64,000 nucleotides of DNA from Rugosimonospora africana. GTDB taxonomy: Bacteria; Actinomycetota; Actinomycetes; Mycobacteriales; Micromonosporaceae. The position numbers and the translations under genes are program-made. The stretch lies in assembly GCF_016862975.1 (NCBI RefSeq), contig NZ_BONZ01000045.1, positions 147,139 through 211,138 of the forward strand, in the 5' to 3' direction. The notes beneath the pieces are model-generated. The model was given only the letters and a program-made list of their open reading frames with translations. It was not told the DNA's origin and did not search any database. Below, one piece after another: positions 35,242 through 43,524 of this stretch (the stretch's first letter is position 1; the number at the start of each line of letters is the position of its first letter).

Positions 35242-36240
35242 GTGACGGATGCCGGTGGGCGGGGAAGCTGGGAACTGATCGGCCTATCCGACCTGGACCA
35301 ACAGGTGTACCGGCGGGTCCTGCTGGACCCCGGAGCCGACGCCGCGGCACACAGCGAGGCACTGAGCTGTCCGGCCGCACAGGTACACGGGGCGCTGGAC
35401 CGTCTGGTGTCCTTGGGCCTGTTGCGGCTCGACACCGCAACGGGCGGCCGCCACGAGGCGGTGGACCCTCTTGCCGGCCTCGGCGCGTTGGTGCGGGAAC
35501 GACGACACGCCCTGGACCGACTCGAGGCCGCCTCACACGATCTGTCACGGGTATTCGCCGCCGGACTGATGCGCACCGAGCCACGTCGGTTGTTCGAGGT
35601 GGTGGAGGGGCGCGCGGCGACCGCGACCCGTATCCACGACCTGCTCGGCTCCGCGAGGAGTGAAGTGGTCGGCATCGACAGCCCACCGTACGTCGCGCCG
35701 AGCAGCGCGTACGTCAGCGACGCCGAACTCGATCTGCTGCGCCGAGGCGTCCGGTTTCGGTCCCTGTACGCAAGCCCGGTCCTCGACGAGCCGGCGCTGG
35801 TCGCCCGCATCCACTGGATGGTCGAGTCGGGCGAAGAGGCCCGGGTTCTGCCGCAGGTGCCCATGAAGCTGCTGGTGGTCGACCGGGAGAGCGCCGTGGT
35901 ACTCCTGACCGGAGAGGAGGCCGCGCCGGAGACCGTCTCGGTCGTGGCGGCGCGCTCGGCGCTGACTGACGGCCTGCAGGCGATGTTCGAGCAACTGTGG
36001 TCGCACGCCAGCCCGATCCGGTTCGGATCGGGCCGCCACGGCGCCACACAGGCGCGCGACGCCGACACAACCGAGCTTGTCGACCTGCTCACCGCAGGGA
36101 TGAAAGATGAGTCGATCGCCCGCCATTTCGGGATCAGCCCACGAACGGTCCGCCGCCGCATCGCAGCGCTGCTCGACGAACTCGACGCCACCGGCCGGTT
36201 CCAGGCTGGTGTCCGCGCGGTCAAGCGCGGCCTGCTGTGA
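35242..36240 (+). CDS. LuxR-type transcriptional regulator with TrmB-like sensor region
   Basis: A 332-residue DNA-binding protein. An N-terminal winged-helix-like part (about 12-75: LSDLDQQVYRRVLL and VHGALDRLVSLGLLRLD) is followed by a helical and phospholipase-D/TrmB-like sensing region (about 100-255). The C-terminal LuxR-type helix-turn-helix is at about 275-325 (LVDLLTAGMKDESIARHFGISPRTVRRRI). Such actinomycete regulators often sit beside secreted hydrolases. It is divergent from the S53 protease and likely controls it. GTG 35242 is the only start near the domain. Confidence 0.82.
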   Translation: MTDAGGRGSWELIGLSDLDQQVYRRVLLDPGADAAAHSEALSCPAAQVHGALDRLVSLGLLRLDTATGGRHEAVDPLAGLGALVRERRHALDRLEAASHDLSRVFAAGLMRTEPRRLFEVVEGRAATATRIHDLLGSARSEVVGIDSPPYVAPSSAYVSDAELDLLRRGVRFRSLYASPVLDEPALVARIHWMVESGEEARVLPQVPMKLLVVDRESAVVLLTGEEAAPETVSVVAARSALTDGLQAMFEQLWSHASPIRFGSGRHGATQARDADTTELVDLLTAGMKDESIARHFGISPRTVRRRIAALLDELDATGRFQAGVRAVKRGLL

Positions 36241-36512
36241 TCCTGCCCGACTCTGCTGCCAGATTCTGTCTGCACGGCGAGGGTGAGATCCCGCCCCAAC
36301 TGCCGAACCGATGCGACCAGATGGGATGCGACCGACGTCCGGGCTGGCCGCAGCCGCCGGCCCGGTCGTGGGAAGTGGTCATGGAATCCGGGATCAGCCC
36401 CTCTTCTTCCTGAGCGCGACGACCGCGTCGTGAACCGCCGTGCACGAGGTCAGGTAGTGCAGCCCTCAGGGTGCGGTGGCAGGGACGTCCGAGAGGGACA
36501 CTGTCAGAGGAG

Positions 36513-37313
36513 TCAGCAAACACGACTTTGAGACAGACCGTAGTTCTTCGTCGCTGTCACCATCGCGAAGCCCAGGAGGCTGCCTCGGTCGGCGTTGAGC
36601 AGGTCAATGATCTCTTGGCGATCGCGGCGTGGCCCGGACTCGTCACCGCCGTGCTCGGCCACCGCTTGTGTCCACAGCAGCCAGTCCTGCCAGCCGTCCT
36701 CCTGGAGTCGTGCGCAGGTGACGGTCACTAACTCGGTGATGTGCCATTGAAAGCGCCACCACTCGGGGGTATGCCAGGCAATGGGCTCCCAGCCGAACAG
36801 CTTCTTGATCGGCTCCGGGATCGCGCCGAGATCACGGATCTCCCGGGTCATTCCCGGCGTCGACATGCCGATCTGCCCGCCCGGCCGCACGAAGCCCGCG
36901 AGATAAGGCAGATAGCTGTCGGCCGTGCCGAAATACTCGAACGCGTCGATGCTCACGATCGCGTCGAAGCTGTCCCGGGCAAACGGCAGTGCATGCGCCT
37001 CGGCCCGCACGGCGGTCACCCGATCGGCCACACCGGCTTCGGCAAACACGGCCGCCGCTTCATCCGGCCCGATCCACAGGTCGGCCGCCACCACGTGAAC
37101 GCCGTACTCACGGGCCAGGAAGACCGATGTCGCCCCTCGGCCGGAGCCCAAGTCGAGGACCTTCATGCCCGAGTGCAGGTCGAGGTCTTGGGCCAGGTCT
37201 TCCAGCAGCCACAGCGGATTGGGCCCCATGTCCAGGTCGAGCAGCCAGACCGGGTCGTACTGAGACGAGCGCGGATAGCGGTCCGGGCGGGCAAGCGCAT
37301 CGATGGCTGTCAT
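36513..37313 (-). CDS. SAM-dependent methyltransferase (class I)
   Basis: A 266-residue enzyme with a Rossmann-like SAM fold. Motif I is VLDLGSGRGATSVFLA (about 53-68), motif II is VVAADLWI, and the motif III/IV region is FDAIVSIDAFEYFG, followed by GGQIGMSTPGM. The C-terminal cap contains two WxxW-rich segments (EWWRFQWHITE, DGWQDWLLWTQA), which suggests a small-molecule substrate such as an amine or sterol-like compound. It stands alone; the flanking 36241-36512 holds no supported gene. Substrate unknown. Confidence 0.85.
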   Translation of the reverse strand: MTAIDALARPDRYPRSSQYDPVWLLDLDMGPNPLWLLEDLAQDLDLHSGMKVLDLGSGRGATSVFLAREYGVHVVAADLWIGPDEAAAVFAEAGVADRVTAVRAEAHALPFARDSFDAIVSIDAFEYFGTADSYLPYLAGFVRPGGQIGMSTPGMTREIRDLGAIPEPIKKLFGWEPIAWHTPEWWRFQWHITELVTVTCARLQEDGWQDWLLWTQAVAEHGGDESGPRRDRQEIIDLLNADRGSLLGFAMVTATKNYGLSQSRVC

Positions 37314-37581
37314 GGATGCCGATCAAAGCCAAGCGCAAGCGGCCCCGCAACCAAATTGAGCGACCGGCTGGGATCGGGCACGCATGAGCGCCACGCATGT
37401 GCAGGCGGTCCGCGACGTGTCGTTTGCCCTGCGGCGGGGAGTGTTGACCGCGTTCGGCGCTCGGGCGAGAGACAAAGCGGCGCACACGGTCACGGGCGCG
37501 GACCAGCGGGCCGCATTGCGTGTGGGATTCCTCGCTACTCGCGTTGACCTGTGTGATCTGGCCGACTAGCATCTGTCGTGA

Positions 37582-37601
37582 ATTACGGTCCTGGCCGTAA
37601 T
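37582..37601. promoter_or_regulatory. Palindrome upstream of secreted-protein remnant
   Basis: ATTACGGTCCTGGCCGTAAT has perfect 7-bp arms around a 6-nt centre and ends 25 bases before the ATG at 37627. It looks like a regulator site for the genes that follow. The CGGTC/GGCCG half-sites loosely recall the site in front of the sulfatase. The 37314-37581 stretch before it has no supported gene. Confidence 0.4.
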
Positions 37602-37626
37602 CGTCGGCAGCCTACGGGGGTCTCGA

Positions 37627-37875
37627 ATGGCCGCGCGACTGCGTGCCCTTGTCGGGCTGCTGCCCGGCTGTACCCTGGCGGCCCTGCTCGCGCCCGCAGC
37701 CCGGGCGGTGGCCATGACCAATCCAGGCTTCGAGCAACCGGTCACGGGCGGTGTCATCCCGGGCTGGCGGCAGACCTTTGGCAGGGCACCGGCGTTCGCT
37801 GTCGTAGACACCAGTCCTGACCGCAGCCTGTACGGCGCCTCGATCGGCGTGCTCTTCGAGATGACTCTGGAGAAC
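37627..37875 (+). pseudogene. Truncated secreted carbohydrate-binding-type protein
   Basis: ATG 37627 opens a frame with a signal peptide (about 1-27) followed by a start typical of extracellular hydrolase or CBM modules (MTNPGFEQPVTGGVIPGW, then RQTFGRAPAFAVVD). After about 80 residues the resemblance ends. The frame then overlaps the start of the Tat propeller gene and reads nonsense to 38022. A deletion seems to have removed the body of this gene. Its promoter and palindrome may now serve the propeller gene. Confidence 0.5.
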
Positions 37876-37877
37876 AG

Positions 37878-39950
37878 ATGCCTGCTCACCCCACTCGTCG
37901 CGCGATTCTGTCCGCGGCCGTCATCGCCCCTGTCGCTGGCCTGGCTCGTCCATCAATCGCCGGTGCCGCCCCCAGCACGACGCAGACCACCGCCGATCCG
38001 GTGTCCTTGGGCACTCCGCTGAGGGAGACGAACGTCTCCGGTTCTGCTGTCGTCACGACACCGGACGGCGAACCGCGGATGTACGCAGTCATCGACGGCA
38101 GCCCCGCCGTCCTTGCCGTCGTCGACCCGCGCACCGCCAAAACGCTATGGACCAGCCCGCTCACCGGCGGCGGCACCGGCGCGCTGGTCGTCTTGGACAG
38201 CGGAGACGTCTACATCGGCGGCGCCGGCAACGTATACCACCTGCGCTGGGGAAGCCAGGCGCCCGAAGATCTAGGTAAGCCAGTCGCCAACCAGACCGTC
38301 ACCTACAGTCTCACGATCGGCGACGACGGCCTCATCTACGGAGTCACCTACCCGGGCGCGGCCCTGTTCTCCATCGATCCGAGCAACGACGCGGTCCACA
38401 ATTTCGGCTCTCTGGTGGACGACGCCAAGCACGCATACGCCGTCACCGCCCTCGGAGGCAACCTCTACGTCGGCACCGGATCCAGCCCGCACTTCCTGCG
38501 CGTCGACCCAACTACGGGCGCGGTCAGTGACATCGCCATGCCGGACGGGTCCGACGGCGACAACGCGCTGGCCTCGGTGTTCGACGTAAACGCCGTGGGC
38601 GACATCGTCTACGCGCGCATCGGCCACGACATCAAGTACTCGCCGCTCTACCCGTACCACCCGGACACCGACAGCTGGGACGATCCGATCAACGACGTCG
38701 CCGGCCTCGGTCTACCGCCGGCAGGACCCAACGGCGAGGTCTACGTGATGACCGAGAACACGCTGACCGCGTACGACCCGGAAACCAGCAAGCTCAGCCC
38801 CACCCCGTTGACCTATCCAGGGCGCGTGTACAACTACCGAGGTACCGGCTGGGTCGACCTCGGCGACTCCGACTGGCCGGGGCAGACGCTCGTCGGCTTC
38901 TTCTGGCGCGGCGAGGTGTGGCGCTACAACCCGACCACCGCGAAGACTCAAACAGACCAGTCTGACGTCCCGACGTCGCCGGTGGACATCATCTCGGTGT
39001 CCCCCGCTCGCGACGGCGGTGTGTGGGTGGGCGGTCACCTGGTCGGATTCGCCCACGTGGCCGAGGACGGAGACACCACCTACCACCGTTGGTCGCAAGC
39101 CGAGAGCTTCTACGACGACGGACGCAACCTCTGGATCGGCGCCTACCCGGACTCCCGCGGGTATCGCTTCGATCCCAGCCTCCCGTTCAACGACCCCGAC
39201 TACTTGCCCGGCCCGCCCGGATCGGCGATCAACCCGGTCAAGCTCTGGGACTTCGCGCTGGACGAAACCTACACGGGCCCACCACAGGATCGGGTCTTCG
39301 CCATGACCCGCGCGGGACGCTGGGTGTTGGCGGCGACCGGCCCGAAGCTCACCGCGTTCGGCGGCGCACTGGTGGTCTACGACACGAAGACCGGCAAATA
39401 TCGGATCATCGGCGATCTTGCCCATGAGCGCGCGCTGACGTCGCTCGCCGTTCGGGCCGGCATGGTCTACGCGGGAAGCTGGATCAACGGCGGTACTGGC
39501 AGTTCCAACCCGCCCCAGTTCGAGGGCACGGTCCTCGCCTACGATCTCGAGCACGGCCGTGTGCGGTGGCAGGTATCGCCGGAGGCTGGCGCGACCTCCT
39601 ATGTCGCCACGCAGTTCGATGCCCGTGGCCGCCTATGGACCTTGGCGGGCACGGCGCTCTTGCAGCTCAATCCGGCTACCGGCGCCATCAAGCGGCGCGT
39701 CCAGTTGCCGGGAACGATGAGCACCACGTCCGCCACCTCGCCGAGCACTGTCGGCACCGTTGCTCAGGTGCCGGGAAAGGACGCGCTGTATGTCGGCGTG
39801 GCCGATCGGCTCTGCCTGGTCTGGGGCGCTACCGGCAAGGTCGACGACCTGGGCGAGTTCGGCTACAGCCAGTTCGCCGTGCTGCCAGACGGCCGGCTGG
39901 TGCTTGTGTCCGGCGTGACGCTGTACAAGTGGCAGCCGCCAACCGCCTAA
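37878..39950 (+). CDS. Tat-exported beta-propeller protein (PQQ-like repeats)
   Basis: A 690-residue exported protein. The N-terminus TRRAILSAAVIAPVAG (about 6-21) is a twin-arginine signal ending in IAGAAP. The mature protein is a series of four-stranded blades (e.g. YAVIDGSPAVLAVVDPRTAKTLW, GTVLAYDLEHGRVRWQ, TALLQLNPATGAIKRR), like the PQQ/quinoprotein type. No cofactor or catalytic residues can be named. GGAG lies 8 bases before ATG 37878. The sulfatase operon lies 158 bases downstream, so I infer a role in extracellular polysaccharide binding or breakdown. Confidence 0.8.
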   Translation: MPAHPTRRAILSAAVIAPVAGLARPSIAGAAPSTTQTTADPVSLGTPLRETNVSGSAVVTTPDGEPRMYAVIDGSPAVLAVVDPRTAKTLWTSPLTGGGTGALVVLDSGDVYIGGAGNVYHLRWGSQAPEDLGKPVANQTVTYSLTIGDDGLIYGVTYPGAALFSIDPSNDAVHNFGSLVDDAKHAYAVTALGGNLYVGTGSSPHFLRVDPTTGAVSDIAMPDGSDGDNALASVFDVNAVGDIVYARIGHDIKYSPLYPYHPDTDSWDDPINDVAGLGLPPAGPNGEVYVMTENTLTAYDPETSKLSPTPLTYPGRVYNYRGTGWVDLGDSDWPGQTLVGFFWRGEVWRYNPTTAKTQTDQSDVPTSPVDIISVSPARDGGVWVGGHLVGFAHVAEDGDTTYHRWSQAESFYDDGRNLWIGAYPDSRGYRFDPSLPFNDPDYLPGPPGSAINPVKLWDFALDETYTGPPQDRVFAMTRAGRWVLAATGPKLTAFGGALVVYDTKTGKYRIIGDLAHERALTSLAVRAGMVYAGSWINGGTGSSNPPQFEGTVLAYDLEHGRVRWQVSPEAGATSYVATQFDARGRLWTLAGTALLQLNPATGAIKRRVQLPGTMSTTSATSPSTVGTVAQVPGKDALYVGVADRLCLVWGATGKVDDLGEFGYSQFAVLPDGRLVLVSGVTLYKWQPPTA

Positions 39951-40045
39951 ATTGCGGTCGACGTGGTCGCACGAGGTGTTGGTGCTGCTCCCGAGCCGAC
40001 CTGCGTGGCGGCGTCCCTGACCTGATGGAGAAGGGAAGCGACTTT

Positions 40046-40076
40046 CGGTCTAGACCGCAATTGCTCGGCGGTCTAG
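40046..40076. promoter_or_regulatory. DasR-like (dre) operator region before the sulfatase operon
   Basis: CGGTCTAGACCG (40046-40057) is a perfect 12-bp palindrome. Its core GGTCTAGACC equals the centre of the Streptomyces DasR site (consensus ACTGGTCTAGACCACT). A second CGGTCTAG lies at 40069-40076, making a larger inverted repeat CTAGACCGC/GCGGTCTAG (40050-40058, 40068-40076). DasR senses aminosugar phosphates, which would link the operon to aminoglycan use. Confidence 0.5.
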
Positions 40077-40108
40077 TGTGGCCAGAGCTCCAGCCCTGGA
40101 GGGACGAC

Positions 40109-40228
40109 ATGGTTCCAGATGAACGCACAGCCTTCACCCGCCACAGCGTCCTGCAGGCAACCATCCAGGTACGCGCCATCCACGCCAGCCTCGACGCCGC
40201 CACCGTCACGATCGGCGCCACGCGATGA
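40109..40228 (+). CDS. 39-residue protein coupled to the sulfatase
   Basis: ATG 40109 follows GGAGGGA (40098-40104) at good spacing. The frame (MVPDERTAFTRHSVLQA, then TIQVRAIHASLDAATVT) ends with a TGA that overlaps the sulfatase ATG as ATGA. It is probably a translated small protein or a coupling leader for the sulfatase, which has no RBS of its own. No signal peptide, no known domain. Confidence 0.55.
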   Translation: MVPDERTAFTRHSVLQATIQVRAIHASLDAATVTIGATR

Positions 40229-41526
40229 CGCCGCCCGACATCGTGCTCGCCCACTGCCACGACCTGGGCGACTGGCTGTCCTGCTACCGAATGCCCAGCG
40301 TCCCCAGCCCCAGCCTGGAACGGTTCGCCGCCGAATCGGTCGTGTTCGACAACGCGTTCGCCACAGCCCCGCTGTGCAGCCCGGCGCGCGCCTCACTGTT
40401 CACCGGAACCTCGCCGCACGTCAACGGCATCCAAGGACTCGCGCACGCCGGATGGCGCTACCGCCCCGGCGTGCGAACGCTGCCTGAACTGATGTCCGGG
40501 GCGGGCTACCGCAGCGTGCTGGTCGGCCTGCAGCACGAACACACCGACCCCACGGTCCTGGGCTATGACGAGGTGATCGGCGCCGGATTCCTGCCGCGCG
40601 CGCTGCCGATGGCGGCGATGGCCGAAGAGTACCTTCGGGACCGCACCACAAGTCCCGGCGCGCGGCAACCGATGCTGATGGTCACCGGTACCTGGGAGGT
40701 GCATCGCCCCTGGCCCCCGGAGGACTACCGACCCGCCGACCCGGACCGCGTCGACGTGCCGGAGTTCCTGCCTGACAACGCGCACACCCGGGCTGACATC
40801 GCCGCTTTCCACGGCTCCATCCGCCAGCTCGACACGGCGTTCGGCCGGCTGCTGCACGCCATCGACCGCTACACCGACCCGCAGAACACCCTCGTCATCT
40901 TCACCGCCGACCACGGCGCCCCGTTCCCCAGGGCGAAAGGGACGCTCTACGACCCCGGCGTGCGGGTGGCACTGCTCGTACGCCCACCCCGCCGGTGGCA
41001 GGTACCGGCGGGACGCCGCTCGATGTTGGTCAGCCACCTGGACGTCATCCCCACCCTGCTGGACGCCGCCCACGTCACGCCGCCGCCGTGGCTGGAAGGC
41101 ACACCCCTACCACTCGACGCCGACGCACCACTCGACGCCGACGCACCACACGCCGACGATCGTGCACTGTTCCTCGAGAAGACCTACCACGACGGCTACG
41201 ACCCGATCCGCGCGATACGAACCCGTCGCCACAAGCTCATCCGCAACTTCCTCCCCGCAACACCGCCACCGATCTCGAAGGACCTCGCCAACAGCCCCAC
41301 GCGTAAGGGAATGCGGGACGCCGACTTCCCGCCCCGCCCGGCAATCGAGCTCTACGACCTCGACACCGACCCGGCCGAACGCGTCAACCTCGCCGACGAC
41401 CCCACCCACACGGCCATCCGAGACACGCTCAACGATCAGTTGTCCGAGCACATGCGCATCACCGCCGACCCCCTGCTAGACGGCCCCGTGCCCCCACCCG
41501 CCCCACCGTCACGATCGACCGCATGA
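40225..41526 (+). CDS. Type I sulfatase (formylglycine-dependent)
   Basis: A 433-residue alkaline-phosphatase-fold enzyme that cleaves sulfate esters. The activation motif CSPAR is at 51-55 (LCSPARASLFTG); Cys51 is expected to become formylglycine by a partner enzyme not seen here. Other metal and active-site elements: TGTWEVHRPW, FTADHGAPFPRAKGTLYDPGVRVALLV and the C-terminal ELYDLDTDPAERVNLADDP. The usual N-terminal signal and the first metal aspartates are shortened (MTPPDIVLAHCHDLGDW). An exact 18-nt duplication (41113-41148) lies inside. It is coupled to the 39-residue gene and probably controlled by a DasR-like site. Confidence 0.88.
   Translation: MTPPDIVLAHCHDLGDWLSCYRMPSVPSPSLERFAAESVVFDNAFATAPLCSPARASLFTGTSPHVNGIQGLAHAGWRYRPGVRTLPELMSGAGYRSVLVGLQHEHTDPTVLGYDEVIGAGFLPRALPMAAMAEEYLRDRTTSPGARQPMLMVTGTWEVHRPWPPEDYRPADPDRVDVPEFLPDNAHTRADIAAFHGSIRQLDTAFGRLLHAIDRYTDPQNTLVIFTADHGAPFPRAKGTLYDPGVRVALLVRPPRRWQVPAGRRSMLVSHLDVIPTLLDAAHVTPPPWLEGTPLPLDADAPLDADAPHADDRALFLEKTYHDGYDPIRAIRTRRHKLIRNFLPATPPPISKDLANSPTRKGMRDADFPPRPAIELYDLDTDPAERVNLADDPTHTAIRDTLNDQLSEHMRITADPLLDGPVPPPAPPSRSTA
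41113..41148 (+). repeat. Exact 18-nt tandem duplication in the sulfatase gene
   Basis: CTCGACGCCGACGCACCA occurs twice in a row and encodes LDADAPLDADAP. It falls in an exposed loop between conserved blocks. Confidence 0.9.
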
Positions 41527-41736
41527 ACGGGCATGTGCCCGCACCCCGCCGACCTGCGCTGGCCCTAACGCTGGCAATACAGGCGGAGCCGATCACAACC
41601 CGGCCGCCGTCGGGTCCGCCATGGCCTCACAGACCTGGCCGCCAGCGTCTACGCCGGCGGCCGCAGCGCAGCTGTTGGCGCGCCTTCGCCGGGGACAGGC
41701 ACGGGCCGGCAGCCTTGCGCCGGTAGTGTCATTGAC

Positions 41737-42468
41737 ATGAAGTTGCGTGAGGACCACGTACGAGTGCCGGCGCCCGACTGCGAGATCCGCTCGGTGGTAC
41801 TCGCACCGGTCGGCGAGGGCCCGTGGCCTGGCGTGCTGCTGTACACCGACATCTTCCAGTTGACGGAGTCGACGCTGCGCACGGCGCGGCGCCTGGCCTC
41901 GGCCGGATTCGTTGTCTGCATACCCGAGATCTACCCGCGGGATCTCGCCGGTGTCGCACTGGAGTTCGACGATGCCGGCAAAAAGGCTGGACTCGCGGGT
42001 GCCGCCGGCACGACGACCGTCCAGTTCGACTCGGACCGCGTCGCGGTGCTGGACTTCATGGAGCAGCGCGGCGACATCACCACGCTGCACGCGGTGGGAT
42101 TCTGTCTCGGCGGTCACCTCGCGTTCCGTGCCGCCTTCGACCCGCGGGTCGCGGCCACCGTGTGCTTCTACCCAACCGGGCTGCACAACGGTGAACTGGG
42201 CGCTGACGCCGACGCGGGATCACTGGCCCGCGCCGCAAGCATCCATGGCCGACTGATGGTCATCTTCGGCTCTCGGGATCCGCACGTACCCGCCGACGCG
42301 CGAGCACAGACCATCGCCGCCCTCTACGCCGCCGGACTCAACGACCTCGAACTCCACGTCTACGCTGGCGGCGAGCACGCGTTCATGCGCGACGTCGGCG
42401 CCCGGTACGACCCGACGCTCACCGACCTCGCACTGACCGAAGCGGTCTCCTTCCTCAACGGCCGGTGA
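41737..42468 (+). CDS. Dienelactone hydrolase family alpha/beta hydrolase
   Basis: A 243-residue hydrolase. The triad can be seen: Cys123 in GFCLGGHLAF, Asp181 in GSRDPHVP and His214 in GGEHAFM. The Cys nucleophile and overall length match dienelactone hydrolases of aromatic ring-cleavage pathways, although many members have other esterase roles. ATG 41737 has no strong RBS. The 41527-41736 stretch before it holds nothing I can name. No other ring-cleavage genes are near, so its pathway is unclear. Confidence 0.85.
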   Translation: MKLREDHVRVPAPDCEIRSVVLAPVGEGPWPGVLLYTDIFQLTESTLRTARRLASAGFVVCIPEIYPRDLAGVALEFDDAGKKAGLAGAAGTTTVQFDSDRVAVLDFMEQRGDITTLHAVGFCLGGHLAFRAAFDPRVAATVCFYPTGLHNGELGADADAGSLARAASIHGRLMVIFGSRDPHVPADARAQTIAALYAAGLNDLELHVYAGGEHAFMRDVGARYDPTLTDLALTEAVSFLNGR

Positions 42469-42569
42469 CCCACCTCCAGGCCGCGCACGTCAATAGGGAT
42501 CCGCCCACCGGCGGTGGCGACAGCGTGCCTCCGTGCTCGTAGGTCAGCTCTAATTGGCAGAATGCCCGG

Positions 42570-43256
42570 GTGGCATTCGACAGTGCTGAATCGGAACGGG
42601 TCCTTGGCGAGATCGAACGCGGTGACGACCGCAGCCGCCATGCCAGTGGTCAACCGGCCGCGGGACGCGCCAGGAGCGCGCCGACGGGGTGGCAGGCGGC
42701 CACTTGGGCCGCACTCGTGCTCACCGCTACCTATCTGGCCACTTGTCTCACCATGCTCATCGTCTTGATCCGCGGGCGCCAACTGGTGGATCGGATAGCC
42801 CGGGGTCCAAGTTCGGTTCCTGTGCGAGACGTCCTCGACATGGCCAACATCGAGGTGACCAGCTTTGTCCTGTACACGCTGGCCCTGTTCGCCTACATCG
42901 CGGGCTTCGTGGCCTTCTTTGTGATCAGCCGCCGCATGCTTCGCCGCCTCGGCTACGACGCCCGCACCGTGATGTCGCACTGGAGCGTGGCTGCCTGGCG
43001 CAGCGGCATCTTGGTGTCCTTGGCCCTGGCGTTCGCCGGAAGAACAACGTCGATCGAGACCACCGATCCCGAACGGGCGGTCTGGCACAACGCCGAGGGT
43101 GAACTGATCTTCTTCTTCGCGGTTAGAGTGGCGGTCGCCGCACTCTTGATTTGCGCCCTATGGATGCTCCGCAAGCGGATCTCCAGCCTGATAATGGGCC
43201 GGCCAGTCATGGCACCTGCGGCGCAATCTGCCCCCAGTTCGGGCGATCTCGGCTGA
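42570..43256 (+). CDS. Membrane protein of unknown function
   Basis: A 228-residue protein with a charged N-terminus and about four hydrophobic segments (about 42-66, 95-120, 145-160, 180-205). A conserved-looking loop RRMLRRLGYDARTVMSHW lies between TM2 and TM3. It recalls DUF4328-like membrane proteins in layout, but I see no decisive motif. The GTG start at 42570 has no clear RBS. The 43257-43524 stretch after it is gene-free and carries an inverted repeat, GGCGGCCATG/CATGGCCGCC, 44 bases apart. Confidence 0.55.
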   Translation: MAFDSAESERVLGEIERGDDRSRHASGQPAAGRARSAPTGWQAATWAALVLTATYLATCLTMLIVLIRGRQLVDRIARGPSSVPVRDVLDMANIEVTSFVLYTLALFAYIAGFVAFFVISRRMLRRLGYDARTVMSHWSVAAWRSGILVSLALAFAGRTTSIETTDPERAVWHNAEGELIFFFAVRVAVAALLICALWMLRKRISSLIMGRPVMAPAAQSAPSSGDLG

Positions 43257-43524
43257 ACTCGCCCGAGCGCTCCTGCCTTCGGTGATCGCCGGCGGCTCAG
43301 CTACGTCGGCGTTGAGGTGGGCGGCCATGCTGGTGCTGCGCGACGGCGGCCACTCCGAGCCGACCATCCGGCGCATGGCCGCCTGAAAACCTCCATCTCC
43401 CATTTCCCGTACGCCCGACCGCGACCCTGCGCCCCGGGCTCCAACTACCACGGGGCCGGTCGCGGCGGGGCGCGCGGAGCGAGGTGCGCACGCGCGGACC
43501 CACCGCGCTCGCGAACGTCCACTT

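Noticed and set aside
37384..37569. 61-codon ORF whose start (VQAVRDVSFALRRG) resembles an ABC ATPase N-terminus
   Set aside because: No Walker A follows, there is no RBS, and the match of about 14 residues is not enough to call a remnant.
43320..43383. Inverted repeat GGCGGCCATG/CATGGCCGCC
   Set aside because: A 44-nt loop and no link to a gene end or promoter; chance is likely at this GC content.
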